Shown piece after piece: positions 28,232 to 37,327 of a stretch of DNA of 64,000 nucleotides; within the stretch, counting starts at the first letter, position 1, and every line of letters starts with the position of its first letter. The notes under the pieces were generated by a model. It had not been told where the DNA came from. It saw only the letters and a program-made list of their open reading frames with translations, and ran no database searches. Source of the stretch: Acinetobacter nosocomialis NIPH 2119 (GTDB lineage Bacteria > Pseudomonadota > Gammaproteobacteria > Pseudomonadales > Moraxellaceae); NCBI RefSeq assembly GCF_000368085.1, contig NZ_KB849239.1, positions 447,556-511,555 of the forward strand, given 5' to 3'. The translations under genes and the position numbers were made by a program.

Positions 28232-28288
28232 AAACCAAATGAAAAAGCAGTTTGATCTGAAAACTAATTGTAGTAAGGAGTAACAACA

Positions 28289-29857
28289 ATGACAAATGGC
28301 CTAGAAGATTTTAGCTATGACGAAGTTTCAACTGAAAATAGTACGCATAGCGAACAAGCCAAAAAAGTGCTAGGGCATTTCATTCAAGGACGAATTGTAT
28401 CTAAAACGGCAAGAAAACAGCCAGTTTACAATCCTGCGACGGGTGAAATTAGTAAAGAAGTCGAAATTGCAGATGCTCAAACGGTAAATGAAGCAGTTCA
28501 GGTCGCCGAGCAAGCATTTCCTGCATGGCGTGATACACCAGTTATTAAACGTGCACGTGTCATGTTCAAGTTCAAACAATTATTAGAGCAAAATGCCGAA
28601 AAGATTTGCGCTTTGATTGGGCAAGAGCACGGCAAAATTTCTCATGATGCTCAAGGCGAATTGCAACGCGGTATTGAAAACGTTGAATATGCTTGCGGCG
28701 CACCAGAGCTTTTAAAAGGGGAGTTTTCAAAAAATGTTGGTCCAGATATCGACTCATGGAGCGAGTTCCAACCGCTAGGTGTTGTTGCTGGTATCACACC
28801 GTTTAACTTCCCGGCCATGGTTGCTTTATGGATGTTCCCAATGGCACTAGTCTGCGGTAACTGTTTTATTTTAAAACCTTCTGAAAAAGCACCTTCTGTG
28901 GTTTTATACCTTGCTGAACTTTTAAAACAGGCTGGTTTACCTGACGGCGTATTTAATGTGGTCAATGGTGACAAAGAAGCGGTAGATGCCTTATTACATC
29001 ATCCACGTATTCAGGCAGTCAGCTTTGTGGGTTCGACGCCAATTGCTGAATATATTTACCGTACAGCGACTTCAACAGGTAAACGTTGCCAAGCATTAGG
29101 CGGTGCAAAAAATCATGCCATCATTATGCCGGATGCCGATATTGATAACGTGGTGACTTCATTATTAGGCGCTGCTTTTGGCTCTTCGGGCGAACGTTGT
29201 ATGGCACTGTCGGTTGCGGTTGCTATTGGCGATGAAGTTGCCGATGTCGTGATTGATAAGCTCACTCAAGAAATGAAAAAATTGAAGTTCGGTAACTATG
29301 CCGATGCAAGTAACGACTTTGGGCCGCTTATTACCCAAGCGCATAAAGACAAAGTGCAGGCTTATATTCAAAGTGCAGAACAGCAAGGCGCAAAAATTGT
29401 GGTCGATGGCCGTGATGCAAAACCTGCAGGCTATGAAAAAGGTTTCTTTGTTGGACCAACTTTAATTGATCAAGTCAAACCGAATATGACCAGCTACCAG
29501 CAAGAAATTTTTGGTCCTGTGTTGCAAGTTATGCGTGTGAATAGCATGCAAGAAGCGATGCAGCTCATTAATGACCATGAATATGGCAACGGTACTTGTA
29601 TCTATACCCGTGATGGGGAAGCAGCACGCTATTTTAGCAGCCACATTCAAGTGGGTATGGTCGGTATTAACGTGCCTTTACCAGTACCTGTGGCTTACCA
29701 CAGCTTTGGTGGCTGGAAGCGTTCACTGTTTGGTGATTTACATGCGTATGGTCCAGATGGCGTCCGTTTCTACACACGCCGTAAAACCATTACACAGCGC
29801 TGGCCTTCGACTCAAGTCCGTGAAGCAAAACAGTTCTCAATGCCAACTTTAAATTAA
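28289..29857 (+). CDS. CoA-acylating malonate/methylmalonate-semialdehyde dehydrogenase
   Basis: A 522-residue aldehyde dehydrogenase of the MmsA/BauC class. Signature features are GVVAGITPFNFPAMVALWMF, the cofactor region VSFVGSTPIAEYIY and the catalytic cysteine in GSSGERCMALSVAV. This subfamily oxidises malonate or methylmalonate semialdehyde to acetyl- or propionyl-CoA with NAD and CoA and needs no separate glutamate base. Directly after the transaminase gene it would complete beta-alanine degradation to acetyl-CoA. The N-terminus is about 20 residues longer than usual. RBS AAGGAG precedes the ATG. A clear terminator follows. Confidence 0.9.
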   Translation: MTNGLEDFSYDEVSTENSTHSEQAKKVLGHFIQGRIVSKTARKQPVYNPATGEISKEVEIADAQTVNEAVQVAEQAFPAWRDTPVIKRARVMFKFKQLLEQNAEKICALIGQEHGKISHDAQGELQRGIENVEYACGAPELLKGEFSKNVGPDIDSWSEFQPLGVVAGITPFNFPAMVALWMFPMALVCGNCFILKPSEKAPSVVLYLAELLKQAGLPDGVFNVVNGDKEAVDALLHHPRIQAVSFVGSTPIAEYIYRTATSTGKRCQALGGAKNHAIIMPDADIDNVVTSLLGAAFGSSGERCMALSVAVAIGDEVADVVIDKLTQEMKKLKFGNYADASNDFGPLITQAHKDKVQAYIQSAEQQGAKIVVDGRDAKPAGYEKGFFVGPTLIDQVKPNMTSYQQEIFGPVLQVMRVNSMQEAMQLINDHEYGNGTCIYTRDGEAARYFSSHIQVGMVGINVPLPVPVAYHSFGGWKRSLFGDLHAYGPDGVRFYTRRKTITQRWPSTQVREAKQFSMPTLN

Positions 29858-29867
29858 TGTCTGCAAC

Positions 29868-29896
29868 AAAGGGAAAACATCAGGTTTTCCCTTTTT
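29868..29896 (+). terminator. Rho-independent terminator after the dehydrogenase gene
   Basis: Stem AAAGGGAAAAC/GTTTTCCCTTT with a 5-nt loop, followed by T residues. Confidence 0.75.
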
Positions 29897-29961
29897 CATT
29901 AGCTAAGGATTTTTAAACATGTAATAGATTGTTTTATGGATATATTTTTAAGGAATGAAAT

Positions 29962-31359
29962 ATGAATAATGATAGAACAAAAAAATTAGGCGAAGGACTT
30001 TCAAATCGCCATATCACAATGATTAGTATTGGCGGTGTTATTGGTGCAGGTTTATTTGTCGGTTCATCTTCTGCAATTGCCAAAGCAGGCCCAGCGGTCA
30101 TTCTTGCATATCTCACTACCAGTATTATGGTCTTTCTGGTCATGCGAATGTTGGGTGAAATGGCCGTTTTAGAGCCGGACACCGGTTCATTTTCTACCTA
30201 TGCCCGTAAAGCGATTGGCCCGTGGGCAGGCTTCACTATTGGTTGGTTATATTGGTGGTTTTGGGTGCTTGCGATTCCGGTAGAAGCGATTGCTGGCGCA
30301 GAAATTTTACATTCGTGGTTTCCGAGCGTTTCGGTTTCTATCTATGCATTTTGCTTTATTGTGTTCTTAAGCTTGGCCAACTTTTTTAGTACCAAAAGCT
30401 TTGGTGAGTTTGAGTTCTGGTTTTCTTTAGTCAAAGTGGTTGCCATTATTGGATTTATCATAATTGGTATTTTGGCAATTTCAGGTATTTGGCCTTTAGC
30501 TAAAAATGTTAGCGGTGTTGCCAATTTATATAACAACGCTGGCTTTATGCCGCATGGTATGGGAGGTATTTTATCTGCCATTTTAATTACGGCATTTTCA
30601 TTTTTTGGGGTAGAAATTGTCTCGATTGCCGCGGCAGAGTCATCCAACCCTAAACAGAAAATTAGACGTGCCACCAATTTGGTGCTGTACCGTATTATTC
30701 TTTTCTTTGTGGTTTCAATGTTTATTGCCGTTTCACTTGTCGATTGGCGTTCACCAGACTTACAAAAGTACGGGACATTCCAATACGTTTTAATGAGCTT
30801 AAATGTACCAGGTACTAAACTTATTATTGATACGGTTGTGTTTATCGCCGTGGCAAGCTGTATGAATGCCGCAATTTATACGTCTTCTCGTATGTTATTC
30901 CGTTTAGGAACACGCAATGAAGCACCGCAGGCAGTCACTAAAGTGAATTATGCGGGGGTACCGGCAATTGCGGTGTTTTCCTCAACTTTTATTGGTTTAG
31001 TATGCTGTGTCATTAACTATGTATTCCCTGGGAAAGTGTTTGGTTTATTGCTTTCAAGCACAGGTTCGATTGCTTTGCTGGTGTACTTGGTTATTGCGTT
31101 TTCACAGTTACGTTTAAGACATAAGTTAGAAGCAGCTGGAGCAGAAATTCCCTTTAAAATGTGGTTGTTTCCATGGCTGACTTGGTTTGTGATTATCATT
31201 ATTTTAAGTGTATTGGCTTATATGTTCTTCTCACCAGCCTATAGTTATGAAACGACTCTATCTTTAGGGGTAACGTTAGGTGTGGTGGTGTGCGGTTTAT
31301 TTGTAACCCGAAAGCGTAAAGCAACCCGTTCGGTTGCAATAAATCAGAGTAATTTATAA
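29962..31359 (+). CDS. APC-family amino-acid permease (GabP-like)
   Basis: A 465-residue inner-membrane transporter with about 12 hydrophobic segments. The start GGVIGAGLFVGSSSAIAKAGPAV is the APC substrate-binding helix 1 signature, and FFGVEIVSIAAAES matches helix 6 of GABA/amino-acid permeases. It probably imports beta-alanine or related omega-amino acids given its neighbours (inference). A terminator lies between it and the dehydrogenase gene, so it may have its own promoter in 29,897-29,960. Confidence 0.88.
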   Translation: MNNDRTKKLGEGLSNRHITMISIGGVIGAGLFVGSSSAIAKAGPAVILAYLTTSIMVFLVMRMLGEMAVLEPDTGSFSTYARKAIGPWAGFTIGWLYWWFWVLAIPVEAIAGAEILHSWFPSVSVSIYAFCFIVFLSLANFFSTKSFGEFEFWFSLVKVVAIIGFIIIGILAISGIWPLAKNVSGVANLYNNAGFMPHGMGGILSAILITAFSFFGVEIVSIAAAESSNPKQKIRRATNLVLYRIILFFVVSMFIAVSLVDWRSPDLQKYGTFQYVLMSLNVPGTKLIIDTVVFIAVASCMNAAIYTSSRMLFRLGTRNEAPQAVTKVNYAGVPAIAVFSSTFIGLVCCVINYVFPGKVFGLLLSSTGSIALLVYLVIAFSQLRLRHKLEAAGAEIPFKMWLFPWLTWFVIIIILSVLAYMFFSPAYSYETTLSLGVTLGVVVCGLFVTRKRKATRSVAINQSNL

Positions 31360-31391
31360 AAATATTGAATTAAAATTTTTATGATAGAAAT

Positions 31392-31424
31392 AAAAAGCTC
31401 CTTAATAAAAAGGAGCTTTTTACT
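31392..31424. terminator. Rho-independent terminator after the permease gene
   Basis: Stem AAAAAGCTCCTT/AAGGAGCTTTTT with a 6-nt loop. Symmetric A/T tracts could also serve the leftward DUF2171 gene. Confidence 0.85.
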
Positions 31425-31508
31425 TTTTTAATTCTCGTTATTTTATTTTAATTGTTGTTTATATTTTTAAATAAGATGCACAGTTATAAACTAACTGTGC
31501 AAAGAAAT

Positions 31509-31742
31509 TTAAATGGCTTGCCAATTTTCTTTAACTTCTTGAGAGTTTTTATTTAAGATGACTTGATCGTCTTTTACTTCACCAATCCAAGAAGTAGGAA
31601 TAAGGTGATGTTGATCATTTTCGTCTTTAGTAAGTTTTAACTGATTTTCACCTTCAAGGTGATCAACAGTTCCTACTTTGGTACCACAAGAAGCAATAAC
31701 GTCTGCATGTTTTTTAATATCATTAATATTTAAAGTACTCAT
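31509..31742 (-). CDS. DUF2171-domain small protein
   Basis: A 77-residue cytoplasmic protein. The core CGTKVGTVDHLEGENQLKLT followed by HHLIPTSWI matches the PRC-barrel-like DUF2171 fold often seen in stress-related operons of proteobacteria. Function unknown. RBS AAGAGG lies a few bases before the ATG. The 260 bp to the divergent gene on the right are very AT-rich and hold both promoters; no clear operator was seen. Confidence 0.75.
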   Translation of the reverse strand: MSTLNINDIKKHADVIASCGTKVGTVDHLEGENQLKLTKDENDQHHLIPTSWIGEVKDDQVILNKNSQEVKENWQAI

Positions 31743-32001
31743 TTTTGACCTCTTCTTTGGAAATAGAAAAATCGTAGAAACTAAATTACTGGATAAAATC
31801 GGAGAAATCTTTCTTTTTTAATAAACCTTACATGATTATTTTATATTTTCACTTAAGCGATATAGTTAAATAACAATGAAATAAAACGAAATATTCATTT
31901 AATAAAGTTATAGAAAATATCTTTTTATTACATTTTATATCTTTAATTAAACAGAATTATTTCGATATGTTTAAGTTAATACTTTTGAATAATTATTTGT
32001 A

Positions 32002-33015
32002 ATGAATATTAAAATATCTATAAATATGAAAATCTTGAGTATGTTGAATGAATTCGAACATGCTGAAGCTGAAAACAAAAGTCAGCTACGCCAAGACTTG
32101 CTTCAAGAATTAGTAAGTTTAGCTAAAAGTTTACCCTATCCAGCATCAGGTCAAACCTACCAAAGGTGGCAAATGTTCGCTCAAATTGCAGGGAGTGACT
32201 TAAGTCTAGCTAAATTATTTGAGTCACATTGTGATGCTTTAAGTATTTTAAAAGAACTGGGTTATCAAGCTGAAATAGATGAGCAAACGTGGGCGGTATG
32301 GGCAGCAGAGGGCGGGCCTGCACCTCTACAAGTCGAGAACAATCATTGTAGCGGTATCAAAACTTGGTGTTCTGGCGCTGAGTTTATTCACAAGGCTTTA
32401 ATGAGCTATAAGGACAAGCAAGGCCAAGCACAGCTTTGTATTGTTGAATTAAGTGATCCTTCGGTTCATGTTGACCTAAATCATTGGCAAGCCGTTGGTA
32501 TGCAAGGCACTCAAACTGCTCAGGTACATTTTGACAATACTCCCGTTACGGTTATAGGTCAGCCAAATCGCTATTTGGAACGTCCTGGATTTTGGCATGG
32601 TGCGGCTGGTGTTGCCGTTTGCTGGTATGGTGCAGCGGTACGTTTAGTTAGCTTCCTACATGAAAGTTGCAAACTCAGCCCAAACGCATTTAAAAAAATG
32701 TATTTAGGGGAATTAGCTCAACAGCTTTCTGTAACAAAACAGTATTTTCAATATATTGCCAAGCTTATTGATGAAGAGCCTATGCTCAGTCATGAGCGAG
32801 AAATCCGTATATTGCGTGCTCAAACAGAACAATGCTGCCAGAGTGTTATTCAACTTGTTGGTAAAGCTTTAGGCGCGCGTCCTTATTGTGAAGAAGCTAT
32901 ATTTTCACAGCTCATTGCTGATTTGCCTGTCTTTATTCGTCAGAGCCATGCGGCTTTTGATTATGAGTCTATTGCAGAGCTCTGTTTGCCGGAGAAAAGC
33001 TTATGGGAACTTTAA
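32002..33015 (+). CDS. Acyl-CoA-dehydrogenase-like protein, first gene of a four-gene cluster
   Basis: 337 residues, shorter and more diverged than usual acyl-CoA dehydrogenases (about 380-400). It keeps a helical N-terminus, a central beta region (GIKTWCSGAEFIHKAL) and a C-terminal helical domain ending LVGKALGARPYCEEA and FIRQSHAAFD. The usual catalytic glutamate cannot be assigned with confidence, so it may use another substrate or be structural. The 3' end overlaps the PIG-L gene by 13 bp, pointing to translational coupling. Start uncertain among ATG 32002, 32026 and 32041; none has a strong RBS. Confidence 0.75.
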   Translation: MNIKISINMKILSMLNEFEHAEAENKSQLRQDLLQELVSLAKSLPYPASGQTYQRWQMFAQIAGSDLSLAKLFESHCDALSILKELGYQAEIDEQTWAVWAAEGGPAPLQVENNHCSGIKTWCSGAEFIHKALMSYKDKQGQAQLCIVELSDPSVHVDLNHWQAVGMQGTQTAQVHFDNTPVTVIGQPNRYLERPGFWHGAAGVAVCWYGAAVRLVSFLHESCKLSPNAFKKMYLGELAQQLSVTKQYFQYIAKLIDEEPMLSHEREIRILRAQTEQCCQSVIQLVGKALGARPYCEEAIFSQLIADLPVFIRQSHAAFDYESIAELCLPEKSLWEL

Positions 33016-33797
33016 CTCATCCCTTAGTAGAAGATCGCGTAATTTCAGGTGAAGGAACACCGAAGTTTAAGTGGCTAGAGGCATTTAAAACGCATCCTTT
33101 AGATGGGCTGAATTTACAATTGTTTCGTGCGAAAAGAGTGATGATTGTCGCTCCGCATCCTGATGACGAAGTGCTTGGCTGTGGTGGTTTAATGCAGCAG
33201 CTAATCAAAGAAAATTGTCATCTTGTTATTGTGGCGGTCAGTAATGGCACGCAAAGCCATCCCCATTCAACAAAATATAGCCCAGACCAATTAAACGAAT
33301 TACGTCCGCAAGAGACTTTTGCTGCTTTGAATAGTTTAGGTGTCTCAGATCATTCTGAACGAATTGCTTTAAACCTTACCGATGGTCAGATTCACTCACA
33401 GACTCATCTATTAAATCAAGCGCTCAGCCAAATCGTTCAACCTGAAGATATTTTAATTTGTAGTTATGCATTTGATGGGCATCCAGATCATGAGGCCGTC
33501 GGGAAAACAGTGCAGGCCTTTGCAAAAGTGCATCAATTAGTATGTGTGCATGTACTGATTTGGGCATGGCATTGGGCAGAGCCTTTAGACCCACGTATTG
33601 ATTGGTCCAAAGCACAAGCTTATGCCTTAACTGAAAACCAATTAAATAAAAAAGTTCAAGCAGTTATGCAATTTAAAACACAAATTGAAGCCGATGAAAG
33701 TACAGGCAATTCCGCCGTTTTGTCTTCTAGTGCCATTAGCCGTCTTTTAATGCCTTATGAGGTATATCTGAGTGACTCATTCTCGTATGTATTTTGA
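33003..33797 (+). CDS. PIG-L family deacetylase (LmbE-like)
   Basis: A 264-residue zinc-dependent N-deacetylase. The metal-binding motif HPDDEVLGCGG (about residue 50) and the downstream DGHPDHEAVG match the PIG-L/LmbE family, which removes N-acetyl groups from sugars or related small molecules. It overlaps both neighbours (13 bp and 26 bp), so the cluster is translated as a unit. The substrate is unknown; with the methyltransferase and glycosyltransferase next door, a modified glycoside or lipid is possible. Confidence 0.88.
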   Translation: MGTLTHPLVEDRVISGEGTPKFKWLEAFKTHPLDGLNLQLFRAKRVMIVAPHPDDEVLGCGGLMQQLIKENCHLVIVAVSNGTQSHPHSTKYSPDQLNELRPQETFAALNSLGVSDHSERIALNLTDGQIHSQTHLLNQALSQIVQPEDILICSYAFDGHPDHEAVGKTVQAFAKVHQLVCVHVLIWAWHWAEPLDPRIDWSKAQAYALTENQLNKKVQAVMQFKTQIEADESTGNSAVLSSSAISRLLMPYEVYLSDSFSYVF

Positions 33798-34371
33798 GGA
33801 GTTGTATCGTAGTAATAATGATCCATGGGGCTATGATTATCACTGGTACGAAGCCCGTAAAAGACAAATCTGCCTTGCATTATTAACACGACCTCATTAT
33901 GAAAAAGTTTTAGAAATTGGCTGTTCAAATGGGCATTTAAGCGTTTATCTAGCTCAGCGTGCTGCGCGTCTATTGTGTATAGATGTCTCCGAGCATGCCG
34001 TTCAACTCGCATCCCAAAGGTTAGAAGCATTTGAACATGTGACTGTTGAAAATAGAAAAATACCTGAAGATTTTTATGAACAAAAATTTGACCTAATTGT
34101 GATTAGCGAAGTGGCGTATTACCTCACATGCGATGAGTTAGATGAGTTTATTGAAAAATTAAAGCAGGCCTTAAACCCGGAAGGGGAAATTTTGTGTTGC
34201 CATTGGCGACATGATATTCAGGATTTTGAATTGAATGCCAAGCAAGTACACCAAAGCTTTCAACAATATTTTCCATTTCATCATTATTTAAGTCTAAACG
34301 ATCCGGACTTTATGGTTGATGTTTGGACTGTTAATTCTTCGTCAATAGCTCAGCGGGAACAATTACGATGA
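33772..34371 (+). CDS. SAM-dependent methyltransferase, NodS-like
   Basis: A 199-residue class-I methyltransferase. N-terminal YFEELYRSNNDPWGY and motif I VLEIGCSNGHLS are typical of the NodS (nodulation N-methyltransferase) group; FDLIVISEVAYYL is motif II. GTG 33772 is chosen because GAGG lies 9 nt upstream. It overlaps the deacetylase gene by 26 bp and the glycosyltransferase gene by 4 bp (ATGA). NodS methylates a deacetylated amino sugar, which fits a deacetylase upstream, but the substrate here is unknown. Confidence 0.87.
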   Translation: MTHSRMYFEELYRSNNDPWGYDYHWYEARKRQICLALLTRPHYEKVLEIGCSNGHLSVYLAQRAARLLCIDVSEHAVQLASQRLEAFEHVTVENRKIPEDFYEQKFDLIVISEVAYYLTCDELDEFIEKLKQALNPEGEILCCHWRHDIQDFELNAKQVHQSFQQYFPFHHYLSLNDPDFMVDVWTVNSSSIAQREQLR

Positions 34372-35012
34372 AAATAGGTGTTGTGATTCCAGCGCATAAT
34401 GAAGAACAGCATTTGCCAGCCTGTTTGCAGTCAATTCAAGATGCGATAGAAAAAGTACCGGATGAACAGGTTGAGGTTATGGTTGTGCTCGATAGCTGTA
34501 CAGACCAGTCGCGCTCAATTGTACAAAGTTATGGAGTAAGCTGGATTGAATGTAATTATGCGTGTGTTGGAAAGGCCCGCGACTTAGGTATTCGTCAAGT
34601 TATTCAAAATGGAGCAACTTGGCTTGCCTGTACCGATGCCGATAGTATCGTCAGTCCCGACTGGTTGCGTTGCCAAATTTTGCATCAGCCTACAGATGCA
34701 ATTTGCGGTATTGTGACTTTAGATGACTTGAGCCGATTATCTGTTATAAAACAAAAAAAGTATTTGTCACATTATCAAGACTGTATGGATCATCATCATA
34801 TTCATGGTGCAAATTTAAGTTTTAGTGCTGCTGTTTATATGCAAGTTGGTGGTTTTGAACCAGTTCCTTGTCATGAAGATGTTTCCCTCATTAATAAATT
34901 GATAAGACAGTGTTGTAATATTACATGGAGCAATTTAGTTCGAGTAACCACTAGTAGTCGATTAGAAGGAAGGGCACCAGAAGGTTTATCTAAATTTTTA
35001 GAAAATCTTTAA
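34368..35012 (+). CDS. Family-2 glycosyltransferase
   Basis: A 214-residue GT-A fold enzyme. IGVVIPAHNEEQHLPACL begins the nucleotide-sugar site, TDADSIVSPDW holds the metal-binding DxD, and VGGFEPVPCHEDVSL contains the acceptor-side ED motif. No membrane helix, so cytoplasmic. It ends the four-gene cluster. A possible sugar donor cannot be told from sequence. Confidence 0.87.
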   Translation: MKIGVVIPAHNEEQHLPACLQSIQDAIEKVPDEQVEVMVVLDSCTDQSRSIVQSYGVSWIECNYACVGKARDLGIRQVIQNGATWLACTDADSIVSPDWLRCQILHQPTDAICGIVTLDDLSRLSVIKQKKYLSHYQDCMDHHHIHGANLSFSAAVYMQVGGFEPVPCHEDVSLINKLIRQCCNITWSNLVRVTTSSRLEGRAPEGLSKFLENL

Positions 35013-35114
35013 TTAATATTTTTTTCTTAAGTTTATTTTAATAATTAATATCTATTCTAGACTTATATCCTCTGTTATACGTTATTTTTTGGTTCAGTAA
35101 GCTACATCTTTTTG

Positions 35115-35140
35115 CCACATCACCCGATGTGGTTTTTTTT
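35115..35140 (+). terminator. Rho-independent terminator of the four-gene cluster
   Basis: Stem CCACATC/GATGTGG with an ACCC loop and eight T residues, about 100 bp after the glycosyltransferase stop. Confidence 0.85.
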
Positions 35141-35294
35141 ATTTTAATGATTAAAAAAAAGAGCCAGTCTAAAAGCTTCTCCAACAATAATATTGTACAT
35201 CTGACATGATGACACAAAAAATCACAAAAGCTAAAACTCACAGTTTTAAGAAATTGTTTAGATAACTATGAATAAAAGAATAGGAGAAATTTTA

Positions 35295-35657
35295 ATGAAA
35301 AAAATAGTGTTAACCACAATTACCAGTCTGGTTTTATTCGGTAGCAGTGCAACCTTTGCAAGAACTGATCCGGCTATACTCAATCAAGCCGCAAAAAATG
35401 TAGTCACTGTTTCAAAAGCAAAAACATTAGCTGATGAAACAGGTGTAACCCTCACAGGAACTATCGTAAAGCATATTGCTGGCGACCATTATGAGCTTAA
35501 AGACAAAACGGGTTCCATCGTGATTGATGTTGATGATGACTTAGCAAACGGTTGGCAATTAAAAGTGGGAGATAAAGTACGTATTGTAGGTGAAGTTGAC
35601 ACACATCGTATTAAGCCCACCGAAATTGAAGTTTTACAAATTGAACGTGTTAAATAA
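35295..35657 (+). CDS. Periplasmic BOF/OB-fold protein (YgiW/YdeI family)
   Basis: A 120-residue exported protein. The signal peptide (MKKIVLTTITSLVLFGSSAT, cleaved near FA-R) precedes a bacterial OB-fold: TGVTLTGTIVKHIAGDHYELKD and GDKVRIVGEVDTHRIKPTEIEV. The family (NirD/YgiW/YdeI) is linked to stress tolerance in enterobacteria. ATG 35295 is chosen over 35268 because AGGAGA lies just upstream and the product then begins with a clean signal peptide. A strong terminator follows; the gene is monocistronic. Confidence 0.87.
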   Translation: MKKIVLTTITSLVLFGSSATFARTDPAILNQAAKNVVTVSKAKTLADETGVTLTGTIVKHIAGDHYELKDKTGSIVIDVDDDLANGWQLKVGDKVRIVGEVDTHRIKPTEIEVLQIERVK

Positions 35658-35676
35658 TGTGGTTATAAATACCATG

Positions 35677-35702
35677 GCCCGAACTAGTTTCGGGCTTTTT
35701 TA
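35677..35702 (+). terminator. Rho-independent terminator after BOF gene
   Basis: Stem GCCCGAA/TTCGGGC with a 5-nt loop and seven T residues. Confidence 0.88.
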
Positions 35703-35820
35703 TTGAAATTAGGAAAGGTTACGAATTTTTTATAATAATGAAATGTAAAGTATTTCTGTTAAAGGTGTGTTAAGTTGAAAATTCCATTAATAATGAAATT
35801 TTATATTTCACGGAAGTCTT

Positions 35821-36291
35821 ATGAACGTTCGACTGTGTTATGCCAGCCAACGAAATGAAAATAATGAAGATTTGCTACAAGATTTGCGTGATATCCTAAC
35901 AGAAGCTCGTGATTTCAATGATTTGAACGAGATTTGTGGAGTACTTTATTATGCCGATAATGCATTTTTTCAATGTTTAGAAGGCGAAAAAGAGGTAGTA
36001 GAAAGATTATTTGAGAAAATTCAAAAAGATCAAAGGCACCACAATGTTAAATGGTTATGCACATATTCCATTGAAGAAAACTCTTTTCAACGTTGGTCAA
36101 TGAAATATGTGCAACGCAATACAAATATCGAGGCTTTCTTTCTCAAGATGGGAGAAAGTACTTTTAACCCAATTTTGCTTAATCAGCAAAATCTCAAATT
36201 TTTCTTAAATGAACTATTAATTGCAGAGCAAACTAAAGTTGATACGGTTAGGAAAGTTGGAATGGTTAATCGGGGAGTAAATCCATTCTAA
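35821..36291 (+). CDS. BLUF-domain blue-light photoreceptor, BlsA-like
   Basis: A 156-residue flavin photoreceptor. Tyr7 and Gln at about residue 51 (AFFQCLEGE), the pair that rearranges hydrogen bonds to FAD on blue light, are present, as is the WSMKYV element with the gating Trp and Met. The text is very close to Acinetobacter BlsA as I recall it, including the C-terminal KVGMVNRGVNPF. BlsA links light and temperature to motility, biofilm and metabolism through protein contacts because it lacks an output domain. This could be blsA itself or one of several BLUF paralogues found in the genus. Confidence 0.9.
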   Translation: MNVRLCYASQRNENNEDLLQDLRDILTEARDFNDLNEICGVLYYADNAFFQCLEGEKEVVERLFEKIQKDQRHHNVKWLCTYSIEENSFQRWSMKYVQRNTNIEAFFLKMGESTFNPILLNQQNLKFFLNELLIAEQTKVDTVRKVGMVNRGVNPF

Positions 36292-36614
36292 CTATTTGAC
36301 GTTATACCGATATGGATGTGCTTGAGTTTAGGTACAATTTTAGTCATCACTAAATATACAATCAATGAAACCGAAAGCATCCATATCACTTCTAAACTTT
36401 GACTAATCACGAACATTGCCCAGTAAAAAAAACTAAAAAGAGCAATACATAGTCCACTACCTTTGTAGTACCACGTAATAAATATTCCAAAGAGTGCCGA
36501 AGAAATTAAGAGATTAGTCGTCTCATTCATTCCTAGGTAATTAAAAAAAATAATCATTAAGCATAGAGCTAACATTGATAGTAAATATACAAATATATTT
36601 TTTGCGATAAACAT
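36288..36614 (-). CDS. Small inner-membrane protein, function unknown
   Basis: 108 residues with about four hydrophobic segments spanning nearly the whole length and a short basic C-terminus (KIVPKLKHIHIGITSNS). No family recognised. Its 3' end overlaps the convergent BLUF gene by 4 bp. About 700 bp of non-coding DNA lies upstream. Confidence 0.6.
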   Translation of the reverse strand: MFIAKNIFVYLLSMLALCLMIIFFNYLGMNETTNLLISSALFGIFITWYYKGSGLCIALFSFFYWAMFVISQSLEVIWMLSVSLIVYLVMTKIVPKLKHIHIGITSNS

Positions 36615-37327
36615 TTTCTATACCCTATCTGAAGATTATAAAAAGGTATCTTTCCTCTGTTTCCAGAGGAAAGATAGTACATATTAATTTTTTGAGATTC
36701 TTTTTCTATTATTAAGAGTTTTTATATTAATAAAGATGACTTTATCATTTTCTCCAGATCTCTTTATTAATATTCAGCTTTCTATTTAATAGTAAAGAGT
36801 GCTTATATGTACTGAAATTAATTATAGAAAAAACAATCATTTGTGTTGTAAGCTTTGGCTTACATGATTGTGAGATATTGCCTACAATTGTTCAAATAAT
36901 GTACATATTTTACAATGAATAATAAATTAAAATTATTGTATTTCAAATATTTGAGTAAAATCCCTGTTGAGTTGAGCTTTACACAAATAACAAAAAGTAA
37001 CATCGACTTTAGGTAGATAGTCTTAAAAGTCAAAAATATTATTTAAATAAAATGGATATGTTTTAAGAAAAATTTAACGTTTGATAAAATTTTTTATTTT
37101 AAAAATGGTTTTGTGATAAATAAAATTTATGTTTTTATGACTAAATTAATATATTGGTTAACTATAAAGTGGCAATTTTTTATTATCTTTGTGTTTTATA
37201 AAATCGTACTTATAACGTGTGATAAGCAATTACATGCATATGGATTAATCAAATAAAAAGCTTTTGCATAGTTTGAATTTTAAGCAGCGTAGAACTGGCT
37301 ACGCTGGCTTTCGTGCTTTTAAAAGTA
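36615..37327. other. Long AT-rich intergenic region with two hairpins
   Basis: No open frame of note. A perfect 13-bp stem TATCTTTCCTCTG/CAGAGGAAAGATA (36647-36659 with 36664-36676) is followed by CCTTTTT on the minus strand, so it is a good leftward terminator although no leftward gene lies directly to its right. A second inverted repeat TGTAAGC/GCTTACA sits at 36847-36864. A weaker stem AGCGTAG/CTACGCT (about 37,289-37,308) probably ends the PhaC-like transcript. Confidence 0.5.
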
